In this document: positions 49,277 through 57,852 of the stretch, piece after piece
Layout: every line of letters starts with the position of its first letter
How positions within the stretch are numbered: the first letter of the stretch is position 1
Assembly (NCBI RefSeq): GCF_028416635.1
Contig: NZ_CP114013.1
Location: forward strand, 3,782,001 to 3,846,000
Reading direction: 5' to 3'
From: Baekduia alba
GTDB lineage: Bacteria; Actinomycetota; Thermoleophilia; Solirubrobacterales; Solirubrobacteraceae
DNA length: 64,000 nucleotides
Translations under genes and position numbers: made by a program
Notes under the pieces: model-generated
Database searches by the model: none
What the model saw: only the letters and a program-made list of their open reading frames with translations
What the model was told of the DNA's origin: nothing

Positions 49277-49676
49277 CCCGAACACCGGCCGCGGCGGCGC
49301 CGTCGAGCTCGATGTTGTCGGCCTTGGTCCGGCCGATGATGGCCTCCTGGGTCGCGGCGTCCAGCGCGCCCCACGCCGCCAGGTCGTGGACGTACTTCTG
49401 CACGACGACGTAGCTGCCGCCGGCGAAGTCCGGATCGTCGCCCTCGGCGATGAACGACGCCCCGGGCAGCTCGGCGCCCGTCGGGTTCGCGGTGCCGTGG
49501 ACGAACCCGAGCAGGTCGCGCGAGTCGAAGTAGCGAAACCCGCTGACCTCGTCGACGACCGCCACGGCCTTCGAGACCGGTGACATCGTCGTGTACGAGG
49601 AGGGGCCGTGCTCGACCTGGCCGGGCGGGTCCCCCGTCTCGTCGATGAGCGGGTCGATGCCGGCGGCGGCCGCCAC
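49251..49676 (-). pseudogene. DyP-type peroxidase remnant, truncated
   Basis: From GTG 49676 the frame encodes 141 residues. Residues about 20-125 match the mid/C-terminal part of DyP peroxidases: SGFRYFDSRDLLGFVHGTAN, PTGAELPGASFIAEGDDPDF, AGGSYVVVQKYVHDLAAWGAL and EAIIGRTKADNIELD. The catalytic GxxDG motif is GFVHG, so the distal Asp is lost, and ENP has become ANP. The N-terminal half and the haem-ligand His region are missing, and the C-terminus ends at the palindrome. Upstream in frame is a signal-peptide-like stretch (IAATAALCLVAPAVAAAAG), but no ATG/GTG/TTG precedes it. Confidence 0.7.
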
Positions 49677-49789
49677 CGCGGGTGCGACGAGGCACAGCGC
49701 GGCGGTGGCGGCGATGGCCGCGGTCCGGTGTCCGACGATGCTCAGGCACTGTCAGACCGCCGGGACCGCGGCCGGTGACGCAGTTGCTG

Positions 49790-49809
49790 CGCTCAGCAGT
49801 AGCTGAGCG
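49790..49809. terminator. Stem-loop overlapping a stop codon
   Basis: CGCTCAGC-agta-GCTGAGCG forms a perfect 8-bp stem spanning the stop of the secreted-protein gene at 49793. It may terminate its transcript; there is no T-run. Confidence 0.35.
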
Positions 49810-50566
49810 TCTTGTCCACCGTCTGGCTCTGGCCGTCCTCGGTCGTGAACGTGACCGAGAAGTCGCGCTTGCCGTCCTTGCAGCCGGTCGACTCCAGGAA
49901 GCCGACGGACTTGCCCTTCCGCTTCTTGACGATCTTGCCGATGTCGGCCGAGGCGTCGATGACCGGGAGGTCGAGGCCGACCTGGTGGCGCAGCAGGTCC
50001 GGGACCGTGAACGTCAGGCCCGCGGTCGTGCCGCTCTTGGTCCAGGTGGCCGGGACCGCCTGGGCGACCGGGACGGCGCACGCCGGCGGCTTGGCCTCGA
50101 TCCACAGCGCGGCCTTGCCGCCGCCCGAGTTGTACAGCCCGAACGGCAGCGAGCAAGACAGCGCGTCCGCCTTCGCCGTGCCGCTCTTGCCGATCAGCGC
50201 GGTCAGCTTGCCGCTGCCGACCTTCGAGCCCTTCGGGCACTTGTCGTCGGTGCCCGCGTTGTCCATCGCCGACGCCTTGCAGCCGGGGATCAGCGAGGTG
50301 TTGACCTTGCCCCCCTCGACCTTGATGGCATAGGTCTTGACGACCTGCGGGACGTTGCCGGCGGGGTCGGACAGCGTGAACTTGAAGTTCAGGTCCGCCG
50401 CCTTGGGCTTGGCGACCGTGCCGCCGCGCGTCTTGGTCCCGCCGCTGACGCTGTACTGATTGCCCGCGGTCTGGGCGTAGGCCGCCGACGCCAAGGCGAC
50501 CGTGGCCAGGCCGGCCGCGGCCAGCACCTTCTTGCTCTGCACTCCTGCCTTCTTTCCTGGGTTCAT
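49793..50566 (-). CDS. Secreted protein, unknown function
   Basis: A 257-residue secreted protein with a signal peptide (KKVLAAAGLATVALASAAYA, cleavage about residue 31). The mature region is beta-rich, Lys/Gly/Ser-rich and holds six or so Cys (IPGCKASAMDNAG, DDKCPKGSKVGSGKLTALIG, CSLPFGLYN, ESTGCKDGK, terminal SYC), so it is probably disulfide-bonded. The CPKGSKVGSG motif occurs in uncharacterised actinobacterial secreted proteins. No enzymatic motif is visible. It stands alone between a DyP remnant and BioY. Confidence 0.6.
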   Translation of the reverse strand: MNPGKKAGVQSKKVLAAAGLATVALASAAYAQTAGNQYSVSGGTKTRGGTVAKPKAADLNFKFTLSDPAGNVPQVVKTYAIKVEGGKVNTSLIPGCKASAMDNAGTDDKCPKGSKVGSGKLTALIGKSGTAKADALSCSLPFGLYNSGGGKAALWIEAKPPACAVPVAQAVPATWTKSGTTAGLTFTVPDLLRHQVGLDLPVIDASADIGKIVKKRKGKSVGFLESTGCKDGKRDFSVTFTTEDGQSQTVDKTLSYC

Positions 50567-50624
50567 GGGGCACCCAAAACCCTCGCCAGGCCCCCGCCCG
50601 GCGATCTGGGAACACGGGAGTACA

Positions 50625-51224
50625 TCATGCCTGGCGGCGGGACGGCGCGAGCCGCCAGGCCGACGGCAGCACGGCCGCGCCGACCGCGGCCTTGATGAGG
50701 CCGCCGACGATGAAGATGCTGAAGCCGTTGTGGATCGTCCAGCCCCAGTCCTGGCCGACGGCGAGCTTGAGCCCGACGAGGCCGAAGGCGAAGACGATGA
50801 CCTGGGCGACGACGAACGCGGCGAACGCGGTCAGGACGCGGCGGTCGGTGCCGCGCTCGGCCATCCGGCCGATGACGAACGCGGCGACGACGAAGCCGAC
50901 GAGATAGCCGCCGCTCGGCCCCCAGACGACGTCCCAGCCGGAGTTGCCGTCGGCGTAGACCGGCAGGGCGAGCCCGGCCAGGAAGTACAGCATCAACGCC
51001 GCCGCGCCACGGCGCGCGCCGAGCGTGGCGCCGACGATGCCGACGGCCAGCGTCTGCCCGGTGACCGGCACCGGCGACGGCGGCACGTGCACGGCGACCT
51101 GCGCGAGCAGCGCGGTGAGGGCGGCGCCGGCGACGACGAGCGCGACGTCGCGGACCTTCGCGCCCGGGAGGACGTCCCCGATGACGAGCCGGCCCGGGCT
51201 CGGCCGGGCCACTGCGTAGTTCAT
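50625..51224 (-). CDS. bioY: BioY, S component of a biotin ECF transporter
   Basis: A 199-residue six-TM protein. Family motifs: ALLAQVAVHVPPSPVPVTGQ, LGARRGAAALMLYFLAGLAL, VVWGPSGGYLVGFVVAAFVI and LGLKLAVGQDWG-like GLVGLKLAVGQDWGWTIHNG. BioY captures biotin; energising EcfA/EcfT subunits are not in the window, so it uses a shared module. ATG 51224 has an AGGGAGCAGGAA site. It lies 86 nt after hypF on the same strand, with a small hairpin between, so it may be separate. The biotin-dependent carboxylase in the window would be a user of its cargo. Confidence 0.9.
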   Translation of the reverse strand: MNYAVARPSPGRLVIGDVLPGAKVRDVALVVAGAALTALLAQVAVHVPPSPVPVTGQTLAVGIVGATLGARRGAAALMLYFLAGLALPVYADGNSGWDVVWGPSGGYLVGFVVAAFVIGRMAERGTDRRVLTAFAAFVVAQVIVFAFGLVGLKLAVGQDWGWTIHNGFSIFIVGGLIKAAVGAAVLPSAWRLAPSRRQA

Positions 51225-51249
51225 GTTCCTGCTCCCTGTCTGGTTCCAA

Positions 51250-51267
51250 CCGGCGCCCGCGCGCCGG
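51250..51267 (-). terminator. Hairpin between hypF and bioY
   Basis: CCGGCGC-ccgc-GCGCCGG forms a perfect 7-bp stem in the 86-nt gap. It could end the hydrogenase transcript before bioY. Confidence 0.35.
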
Positions 51268-51310
51268 ATCGTGCGGAGGCGGAACGCTATCCGTCGCGCG
51301 GGCCCGACGC

Positions 51311-53602
51311 TCAGCCCGCGCGGCCCACGGCGGCGACCGCCGCCTGGCCGAAGGCGATGCCGCCGTCGTTGCACGGCAGGCGCTCGGGATGCAGGACGCG
51401 CAGGCCGCGCCGGGTGAGGTCGGCGTGGCAGCCCTCCAGCAGCAGGCGGTTCTGGAACACGCCGCCGGACAAGACCACCATGTCGGTCCCCGCGCGGCCG
51501 GCGGCGCGCGCGCACGCCTCCGCCGTGGCCACGGCCAGCGCGTTGTGCGTCCGCGCGGAGACGACCGGCACCGCCGCGCCGGCGGCGAGGTCGTCGCGCA
51601 CTGCGCGGATCGTCGGGCGCGCGTCGAGGACGAGGTCGTCGCCGACCTCCAGCGGATAGGCGCGCCGCTGGGCGCGATCGGCGACCGCCTCCAGCTCGAT
51701 CGCGGCCTGGCCCTCGTAGCTCACCGTCGCCCGCACGCCGCAGAGCGCGGCGACCGCGTCGAGCAGGCGCCCGGCGCTGGTCGTCGGCGGCGCCGCGAGC
51801 CCGCTGCGCGCCAGCCGCGCGACGTCGGCCCAGCGGCGCGGCGTCACGTGGCGCGCCAGCGCGGCCGGGAGCGCCGGGACCTCCACGTCGTCCTCGACCG
51901 CCGCCAGCCAGGCGCACGCCATCCGCCACGGCTCGGCCACGGCGCGGTCGCCGCCCGGCAGCGGCACCGCGAGCAGATGTCCCGCGCGCGTGAAGTCGCG
52001 CGCGTCGCCGACGAGCAGCTCGCCGCCCCACACCGTCGCGTCGGCGCCGTAGCCGCTGCCGTCGTAGATCGCGCCGACGGCCGGCCCGTCGAGCCCGTGC
52101 TCGGCCAGACACGCGGCCAGGTGGGCGTGATGGTGTTGGACGCCGAGCGTCGCGACGCCCTCGCGCTCCAGCGCGTAGGCCGTGGACGCGTAGCCGGGAT
52201 GGAGGTCGTGGACGACCAGCTCCGGCGCCACGGCGAACAGGCGCTCGAAGTGCGCGACGCCGTCGACGAACGACGCCCGCGTCGCCGCGTCCTGGAGGTC
52301 GCCGAGGTGGTGGCTGACCCACGCGCGGCCGTCGCGGGCGACGCAGAACGTGCTCTTCAGCTCGGCGCCGCAGGCCAGCAGCGGCGGCGCCTCGTCCCCG
52401 CCCGGCAGCGGCAGGTGCGAAGGGACGTGGCCACGCGAGCGGCGCAGCACGCGCGGCCGGCCCACCGCCACCCGCACGACGCCGTCGTCGGTGCGCATGT
52501 GGATCGGGCGGTCGTGGGCCAGGAACGCGTCGGCGATCGGGGCGAGCCGCTCGCGCGCGTCGGCGTCGCGGTAGGCGATCGGCTCGTCGGAGACGTTGCC
52601 GCTGGTCAGCACGAGCGGGCCGCCGGCGTCGGCGAGCAGCAGGTGGTGCAGCGGCGCGTAGGGCAGCATCACGCCGAGCTCGCGGCGATGCGGCGCGACG
52701 GCCGGGGCCGCCGGCGCGCCGGCGCGACGCGCGGCCAGGACGATCGGCCGCGCGGGCCCGCGCAGCAGGCGCTCCTCGTCCTCGTCCAGCACGACCAGCG
52801 CCCGGGCGCCGGCGACGTCGGCGGCCATCAGCGCGAACGGCTTGTCCTCGCGGTGCTTGCGGGCCCGCAGCGCGGCGACCGCGCGCTCGTCGTCGGCGCG
52901 GCACGCGAGGTGGTAGCCGCCGATGCCCTTGACCGCGACGATCGCGCCGGCCCGCAGCAGCGCCGCCGCGGCCGCCGCCGCGTCGACCGCGTCGCCGACG
53001 TCGGCCCCGAGCAGCGCCAGCCGCGGCCCGCAGTCCGGGCACGCGATCGGCTGCGCGTGGAAGCGCCGGTCGGCCGGATCCTCGTACTCGGCCCGGCACG
53101 CCGCGCACATCGGGAAGCCGGCCATCGTCGTCAGCGGCCGGTCGTAGGGCACGCCGCGCACGATCGTGAAGCGCGGGCCGCAGTGCGTGCAGGAGATGAA
53201 CGCGTGGCGGTGGCGGCGGTCGGCCGGGTCGCGCAGCTCGGCCAGGCATGCGTCGCAGGTCGCGGCGTCGGGGACGACGAGCGCGTCGGGCGCGCCGCCC
53301 CGCGCGCTCTCCACGATCGCGAAGGAATCCTGATCGATAGGCGCCACGTCGTGGACGCGAACGCCGTCGACGTGGGCCAGCGGCGGCGCCTCGACCGGCA
53401 GCCGGCGCAGGAACGCGGCGACCGCGCGGCCCTCGCCCTCGACCTCCAGCACGACGCCGTGCGCGTCGTTGCCGACGGTCCCGGTCAGCCCGAGCTCGCG
53501 CGCCAGCCGGTGCACGTAGGGCCGGAAGCCGACGCCCTGGACGGTGCCCTCGACGTGGCCGCGCACGCGCCGGCGCCCGGTGCTCGCGGGCGCCGCGCTC
53601 AT
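51311..53602 (-). CDS. hypF: HypF, carbamoyltransferase for hydrogenase cofactor synthesis
   Basis: A 763-residue protein with all four HypF parts. Acylphosphatase (RGHVEGTVQGVGFRPYVHRL, catalytic Arg present); two zinc fingers with paired CxxC (CDACLAEL, FISCTHCG, FPMCAAC, IACPDCGP); a YrdC-like ATP/carbamoyl domain (AIVAVKGIGGYHLACRA and KHREDKPFALMA, SGNVSDEPIAY); and a Kae1-like domain (ACGAELKSTFCV, VQHHHAHLAACLAE, IYDGSGYGADATVWGGELL, VLSGGVFQNRLLLEGC). HypF moves carbamoyl phosphate to HypE's C-terminal Cys to make CN ligands for the Ni-Fe site. It is the last gene of the hydrogenase operon, joined to the membrane gene by ATGA. Confidence 0.97.
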   Translation of the reverse strand: MSAAPASTGRRRVRGHVEGTVQGVGFRPYVHRLARELGLTGTVGNDAHGVVLEVEGEGRAVAAFLRRLPVEAPPLAHVDGVRVHDVAPIDQDSFAIVESARGGAPDALVVPDAATCDACLAELRDPADRRHRHAFISCTHCGPRFTIVRGVPYDRPLTTMAGFPMCAACRAEYEDPADRRFHAQPIACPDCGPRLALLGADVGDAVDAAAAAAALLRAGAIVAVKGIGGYHLACRADDERAVAALRARKHREDKPFALMAADVAGARALVVLDEDEERLLRGPARPIVLAARRAGAPAAPAVAPHRRELGVMLPYAPLHHLLLADAGGPLVLTSGNVSDEPIAYRDADARERLAPIADAFLAHDRPIHMRTDDGVVRVAVGRPRVLRRSRGHVPSHLPLPGGDEAPPLLACGAELKSTFCVARDGRAWVSHHLGDLQDAATRASFVDGVAHFERLFAVAPELVVHDLHPGYASTAYALEREGVATLGVQHHHAHLAACLAEHGLDGPAVGAIYDGSGYGADATVWGGELLVGDARDFTRAGHLLAVPLPGGDRAVAEPWRMACAWLAAVEDDVEVPALPAALARHVTPRRWADVARLARSGLAAPPTTSAGRLLDAVAALCGVRATVSYEGQAAIELEAVADRAQRRAYPLEVGDDLVLDARPTIRAVRDDLAAGAAVPVVSARTHNALAVATAEACARAAGRAGTDMVVLSGGVFQNRLLLEGCHADLTRRGLRVLHPERLPCNDGGIAFGQAAVAAVGRAG

Positions 53603-54042
53603 CGCCGCGGACGCTCCCGCAGCTCGGACAGGACGAGGCCGTAGAGCAGGTGGTCGGCGACCAGCACCAGGCGCGCGGGCACGCCGTTGACCCGATGGTG
53701 CGGCAGGCCGAGCGCCGGCGCGACGACGGCCTCGAAGCTCAGCAGGATCGCCATCCCGTGGGCCGGCCCCGACCACGGCGCGCGGCGCAGCGTCTCGGGC
53801 AGCAACGCGAACCCCACGCCGCCCATGGCGCCGACGGTCCAGTGCACGAGGTCCTCGAGCGCCGGCCGGCGCTCCTCCGCAACCTTGCCCAGCAGCTTGG
53901 GCGCCGCCGCGTAGGTCAGCTGCTCCGGTGGCGCGGGACCGATCAGCCCGAGCTCCGCGGCGAAGCGCCGCACCCCGGTCATCGCCAGCGCGCCGACGAC
54001 GCCGCGAAACGCGCTGTGCGTCAGCTCGTCGGCGTCGATCAC
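53599..54042 (-). CDS. Small membrane protein within the hydrogenase operon
   Basis: A 147-residue protein starting at GTG 54042, overlapping the SIS gene by 4 nt. It has about three hydrophobic helices (SAFRGVVGALAMTGVRRFAA, TVGAMGGVGFALLPE, GMAILLSFEAVVAPALGLPH, LVLVADHLLYGLVLSEL). The family is not recognised; similar YagU/DUF1440-like proteins have this size. Its place between the SIS gene and hypF suggests a membrane link of this hydrogenase, but that is inference. Confidence 0.55.
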   Translation of the reverse strand: MIDADELTHSAFRGVVGALAMTGVRRFAAELGLIGPAPPEQLTYAAAPKLLGKVAEERRPALEDLVHWTVGAMGGVGFALLPETLRRAPWSGPAHGMAILLSFEAVVAPALGLPHHRVNGVPARLVLVADHLLYGLVLSELRERPRR

Positions 54043-55232
54043 GGGCGCGCCTCCTCGATCAGCTCCCGCAGGACGTGCCACGCCGTGGCCTGGGCCTCCT
54101 GGATGCGCGGGATGTGCTCGGAGCGCGTGACGACGACGTGGTCGGCCAGCCCGTCGGCGGCGATCCGCCCGCCGTCGTAGCCCACGAACGCGATCGTCGC
54201 CAGCCCGCGCCGGCGGGCTTCGGCCAGCGCGGCGATCACGTTGGCGGAGCCGCCGCTGGTCGAGAGCGCCAGGAGCGCGTCGCCCGGGCCGCCGTAGGCG
54301 ATGACCTGGCGGGCGAAGATCGCCTCGGTCCCGACGTCGTTGGCGATCGCGGTGAGGATCGCGCTGTCGGCGGTGAGGTCGAGCGCGCGCCGCGCAGGCC
54401 AGCGGCGGGCGGGCGGCGGCGCGCGCAGGTCGGCCACGGCGTCCATCGCGTCGGTCGCCGAGCCGCCGTTGCCCAGCGCGAGGACCGCGCCGCCGGCGTC
54501 CAGGCGCATGCGCAGCGCGGCGGCGGCCGCGGTCAGCGCCGCGCGGCCGTCGCCCACGGTCTGCGCGCGCAGCGCCGCGGTCTCGTCGGCCTTGGCGGCG
54601 ATCGAGGCGCGCACGTCGGCGAGCACCGCGTCGAGGTCGGTCTCCTGCTCGGCGAGGAAGGGGTACAGGAAGCTCGAGGCGCCGGCGTCGTGGGTGCCGC
54701 GCGCGTCGCGGCCGGCGAGCAGGCCGCGGTGCTCGAAGAACACGTGGACGAGCTCCCACAGCACGTGGTAGCTGGTCTCGACCAGCTCCTGGGCGACGAA
54801 CGCGTCGTCGGTCGGCGGCCGCAGCTCCCAGTCGGCGCCGACCGGCGCGAAGGCCAGCGTCAAGCAGCCGCGCGCCCGCGCCGCGGCCACCGCGCCCTCG
54901 ACCGCCGCGCCCGCGCCGAAGGCGATCGCGATGTCGTCGGGCGCCACCAGGAGCGCGACCTCGCCGGGCTCGATGCCCAGCGCGGGCAGCGCGCGCTTGC
55001 CGACGATCACCGGATGGACGAACTCGACCGCGACGTGGCGGACGTCGGAGCGGTCGGCAGCGTCGGCGCCGAACGCGACCAGCCGCCCGCCGCGCGCGAA
55101 GCGCTCGGCCATCCGGTGGCAGAGCCGCGCCAGCCGGTCGGCCTCCGCGCCGAAGAAGCGCCCGCCGGCGTCCGTGCGCGCCGCCACCAGCGTGCCGAGG
55201 CGATCGGCCGGCGCGGCGGCGCGTGCGCTCAC
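54039..55232 (-). CDS. Two-domain SIS (phosphoheptose isomerase-like) protein of the hydrogenase operon
   Basis: A 397-residue protein. The C-terminal half is a complete SIS fold of the GmhA type: AVLALGNGGSATDAMDAVAD, LTADSAILTAIANDVGTEAI, ALLALSTSGGSANVIAALAE and TIAFVGYDGGRIA. The N-terminal half is a divergent SIS domain (LVAFGADAADRSDVRHVAVE, VALLVAPDDIAIAFGAGAAV) lacking the GNGGS loop, followed by a helical segment (FVAQELVETSYHVLWELVHV). Such proteins recur in group 1h hydrogenase clusters; a role in a sugar-phosphate or regulatory binding step is unknown. GTG 55232 overlaps hypB (GTGA). Confidence 0.8.
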   Translation of the reverse strand: MSARAAAPADRLGTLVAARTDAGGRFFGAEADRLARLCHRMAERFARGGRLVAFGADAADRSDVRHVAVEFVHPVIVGKRALPALGIEPGEVALLVAPDDIAIAFGAGAAVEGAVAAARARGCLTLAFAPVGADWELRPPTDDAFVAQELVETSYHVLWELVHVFFEHRGLLAGRDARGTHDAGASSFLYPFLAEQETDLDAVLADVRASIAAKADETAALRAQTVGDGRAALTAAAAALRMRLDAGGAVLALGNGGSATDAMDAVADLRAPPPARRWPARRALDLTADSAILTAIANDVGTEAIFARQVIAYGGPGDALLALSTSGGSANVIAALAEARRRGLATIAFVGYDGGRIAADGLADHVVVTRSEHIPRIQEAQATAWHVLRELIEEARP

Positions 55233-55921
55233 GCCGGCGCGCCCACGCGGTCGGGGAGCCGCGCGAGCCAGGCGCGCAGCGCGTCGATGCCCTGGCCCGT
55301 GCGGGCGCTGACCTCCAGGTGCGGGACGCCTGGATGCACGGCCTGGAGGTGGTAGAAGAACCGGTCGAGGTCGAAGTCGACGTGCTCGAGCAGGTCCACC
55401 TTGTTGACGACGACCAGCTCGCAGGTCCGGAACATCAAGGGGTACTTGAGCGGCTTGTCGTCGCCCTCGGCGACCGAGGACACCATGATGCGCGCGTCCT
55501 CGCCGATCCGGAACTCGGCCGGGCAGACGAGGTTGCCGACGTTCTCGACGATCAGCAGGTCGAGGTCGTCGAGCGGCAGCAGCGGCAGGGCCGACCGCAC
55601 CATGTTGGCGTCCAGGTGGCACTCGCCGCCGAAGCCGCTGCCGGTGTCGAGCTGGACGACCGGCACGTGGAGGTGCGCGAGGCGGTCGGCGTCCAGGCTG
55701 CCCTGCACGTCGCCTTCGAGGACCCCGACGCGCACGCCGTCGCCGATCGTCGGGCCGTCGCCCAGGATCCGCTCCAACACGGTGGTCTTGCCCGCGCCGG
55801 GCGCGCTCATGAGGTTGACGACGGCCACGCCGGCGCGGTCGAAGTCCGCCCGGTTGGCGGCGGCGATCGTCGCGTTGGCGTCCAGCGCGTCCTCGGCGAC
55901 GCGGACCTTCACGCGGTGCAT
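55229..55921 (-). CDS. hypB: HypB, Ni-insertion GTPase
   Basis: A 230-residue GTPase with P-loop SAPGAGKTT (39-47), switch residues VLEGDVQGSLDADRL and VQLDTGSGFGGECHLDANMV, the DLLIVENVGNLVCPAEFRIG Walker B/metal region with conserved Cys, and NKVDLLEH guanine motif. The His-rich N-terminal stretch seen in some HypBs is absent, so it has no nickel store. It cooperates with HypA to deliver Ni to the large subunit. Its ATG overlaps the end of hypA by 13 nt. Confidence 0.96.
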   Translation of the reverse strand: MHRVKVRVAEDALDANATIAAANRADFDRAGVAVVNLMSAPGAGKTTVLERILGDGPTIGDGVRVGVLEGDVQGSLDADRLAHLHVPVVQLDTGSGFGGECHLDANMVRSALPLLPLDDLDLLIVENVGNLVCPAEFRIGEDARIMVSSVAEGDDKPLKYPLMFRTCELVVVNKVDLLEHVDFDLDRFFYHLQAVHPGVPHLEVSARTGQGIDALRAWLARLPDRVGAPA

Positions 55922-56262
55922 GCCGCTTCCTCCTCCACCTCGATGGACTCGACCTCCAGCTCCTCGCCGGCGACGACCGCGACGCCGCCGTCGCCGCAGC
56001 GCGGGCAGCGCAGCGGCAGGCGCTCCAGCGTCGACGTCCGGTCGCACGGCGCGCAGCGCACGCGCACCGGCACGCTCTCCCACGTCAGGCGGGCGCCGTC
56101 GCAGACCGTCTCGCGCGACACGATCGCGAACGCGAAGGCCAGCGCGTCGGGCACGACCTGGCGCAGCGCGCCGAGCCGCAGGGAGACGACGGTCACGCGC
56201 CGGCCGCCGGCGTGCTTGGCGGCGGTCGCCACCACCGCCGAGGCGATGGAGAACTCGTGCAT
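55909..56262 (-). CDS. hypA: HypA, nickel chaperone
   Basis: A 117-residue protein with the Ni-binding N-terminus MHEFSIASAVV (His2), a conserved VVSLRLGALRQVVPDALAFA helix region and a zinc finger formed by CAPC (70-73) and CPRC (86-89). It passes Ni to HypB and the large subunit precursor. It starts with a TGATG overlap with the maturation protease gene and ends inside hypB, so the three genes are coupled. Confidence 0.95.
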   Translation of the reverse strand: MHEFSIASAVVATAAKHAGGRRVTVVSLRLGALRQVVPDALAFAFAIVSRETVCDGARLTWESVPVRVRCAPCDRTSTLERLPLRCPRCGDGGVAVVAGEELEVESIEVEEEAACTA

Positions 56263-56777
56263 CAGCCCGCCGCCGGATAGGCCGCGTCGCGGCGCAGCTC
56301 GTCGAGGGTCTCGGACACCAGCGCGAGCGCGCGGTCCACGGCGCCCTCCACCGCGGGCGTCAGGCCGAGGCCGACGTCGTCGACCTCGCCGGGCTCGCAG
56401 CCGATGACGACGACGCGGCCGGAGAACCCGCCGATGGCGCCGACGAAGCGCAGCATCGTCTGCGGGTCCATGCCGTGCGGGTTGATGACGTCGCCGTCCT
56501 CGATCGGCTTGCCCAGCTCCTCCATGTCGGGCTCCAACACGTACAACGTGCCAGGCGCGCCGCCCTGGCGGCTGGCGTCGAGGAGCACGAGCGCGTCGTA
56601 GCCGCGCATGATCTCGTAGGCGAGGTCCAACCCGCCGGTGCCGAAGTCCATGACGGTCACGCCGTCCGGGACGCCGCGCGCCTCGAACCGCCGGGCGCAC
56701 TCGCCGCCGAACGCGTCGTCCTGCAGCCAGGCGTTGCCGACGCCCGCGACGAGGATCTGCTTCTCGGGCACGCGCAT
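56262..56777 (-). CDS. Hydrogenase maturation protease (HycI/HyaD family)
   Basis: A 171-residue endopeptidase with the family start ILVAGVGNAWLQDDAFGGEC (Ni-sensing acid residue among the Asp pair), VMDFGTGGLDLAYEIMRGYD, LVLLDASRQGGAPG and VINPHGMDPQTMLRFV with a conserved His. It removes the C-terminal tail of the large subunit after Ni insertion. The target here ends DPCLPCGVH plus 20 residues. Start ATG 56777. It is coupled to hypA through a 1-nt overlap (TGATG). Confidence 0.9.
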   Translation of the reverse strand: MRVPEKQILVAGVGNAWLQDDAFGGECARRFEARGVPDGVTVMDFGTGGLDLAYEIMRGYDALVLLDASRQGGAPGTLYVLEPDMEELGKPIEDGDVINPHGMDPQTMLRFVGAIGGFSGRVVVIGCEPGEVDDVGLGLTPAVEGAVDRALALVSETLDELRRDAAYPAAG

Positions 56778-56778
56778 C

Positions 56779-57852
56779 TCAGGGGGCCTCCACCTCGTCG
56801 GGCTTGAAGTACAGGTACCGGCCGATGTCGCGCATGAGCTGCTGGCCGGGGTCGTCGTCGACGGTCACGCAGAGGTGGACGTCGCCGTCGTAGTCGATGT
56901 AGATCCGCTCGATGGTCGCGCTGCGGCCGGCGAGCAGGTGGTCGGTGGCGCCGACCCGCCCCACCCCGGGGCGCAGGACGACGTGTCCGCCGCGGGCGAA
57001 GCGCCGGTCGCCGACGACGACCGCCTCCTCCCCACGAACCTCCTGCTCCACCGGCGCCGGATCGCTCAGCGTCACGCGCCCGTGCAAGGCCATGATGTCG
57101 CTCGGCGTCGCCGCGGCGGCCCGCGCGAGCATCGCGCGCACCGCGGGATCGGCGTCCTCCAGCTCGGCCCGCTCGCCGTCGCTCAGCGCGAGGACGTGCA
57201 GGAGCAGCGCCTCCTCGATCTCGGTCCCGTCGAACAGCGAGCCGCGGCTCTCGGGCGCGATCTGCGGGTGGTCGGGCAGGAAGATCGCGGCGCCGAGGAT
57301 CGCGTCGTCGGCCTCGGTCGCGAGCACCGGATGGGTGTTGACCGACACGCACGCCATCACCGCGGCGGCGGCCTCGGGCGGCGGCGCAACCGGGGAGAAG
57401 AAGCGCCCGGGCGCAGCGCAGCGCACGACGAGGTGCGTGGAGAGCAGCGCGCCCTCCAGCGCGTCGGCGCGGCTCGCGCCGTCGGCCAAGTCGGTGGTGT
57501 TGGCCACCTCGACGGTCACGCGCCGCAGCGGCCCGAAGGCCTCGACGTCCATCGCGACGGTCCCGCCGACGGAGCCGAGTGCGAACGCGACGCCGGCGCC
57601 CGGCGTCACGTCGACCGTGTGGGCGGCGCCGGCCACGAGGCAGTGCACGGTCGCGGAGAACGCCGCCGCGTCGGTGGCGATCGCCTGCACCTTGAGGCGC
57701 GCGAAGCGGTGCGGGTCGCCCGCCGCGTAGGACGGCGGGTAGACGATGCCGAACGGCGTCGGCGTCAGGTTCTTGGTCGCGCTCGGCGTGTAGGGGTAGA
57801 GCTGGTGGCCCTCCCACAGCAGCGTCTCGACGAGCGTGTCGAGCGCGGTCAT
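56779..57852 (-). CDS. Conserved hydrogenase-operon protein, unknown function
   Basis: A 357-residue soluble protein. Motifs that look conserved include LVETLLWEGHQLYPYTPSAT near the start, PFGIVYPPSYA, ALEGALLSTHLVVRCAA, SVNTHPVLATEADDAILGAA and the terminal IYIDYDGDVHLCVTVDDDPG. I know this type only from group 1h hydrogenase clusters; its function is not established. It overlaps the DUF6084 gene by 4 nt and lies immediately before the protease, so a role in maturation or in forming the hydrogenase complex is likely. Confidence 0.7.
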   Translation of the reverse strand: MTALDTLVETLLWEGHQLYPYTPSATKNLTPTPFGIVYPPSYAAGDPHRFARLKVQAIATDAAAFSATVHCLVAGAAHTVDVTPGAGVAFALGSVGGTVAMDVEAFGPLRRVTVEVANTTDLADGASRADALEGALLSTHLVVRCAAPGRFFSPVAPPPEAAAAVMACVSVNTHPVLATEADDAILGAAIFLPDHPQIAPESRGSLFDGTEIEEALLLHVLALSDGERAELEDADPAVRAMLARAAAATPSDIMALHGRVTLSDPAPVEQEVRGEEAVVVGDRRFARGGHVVLRPGVGRVGATDHLLAGRSATIERIYIDYDGDVHLCVTVDDDPGQQLMRDIGRYLYFKPDEVEAP

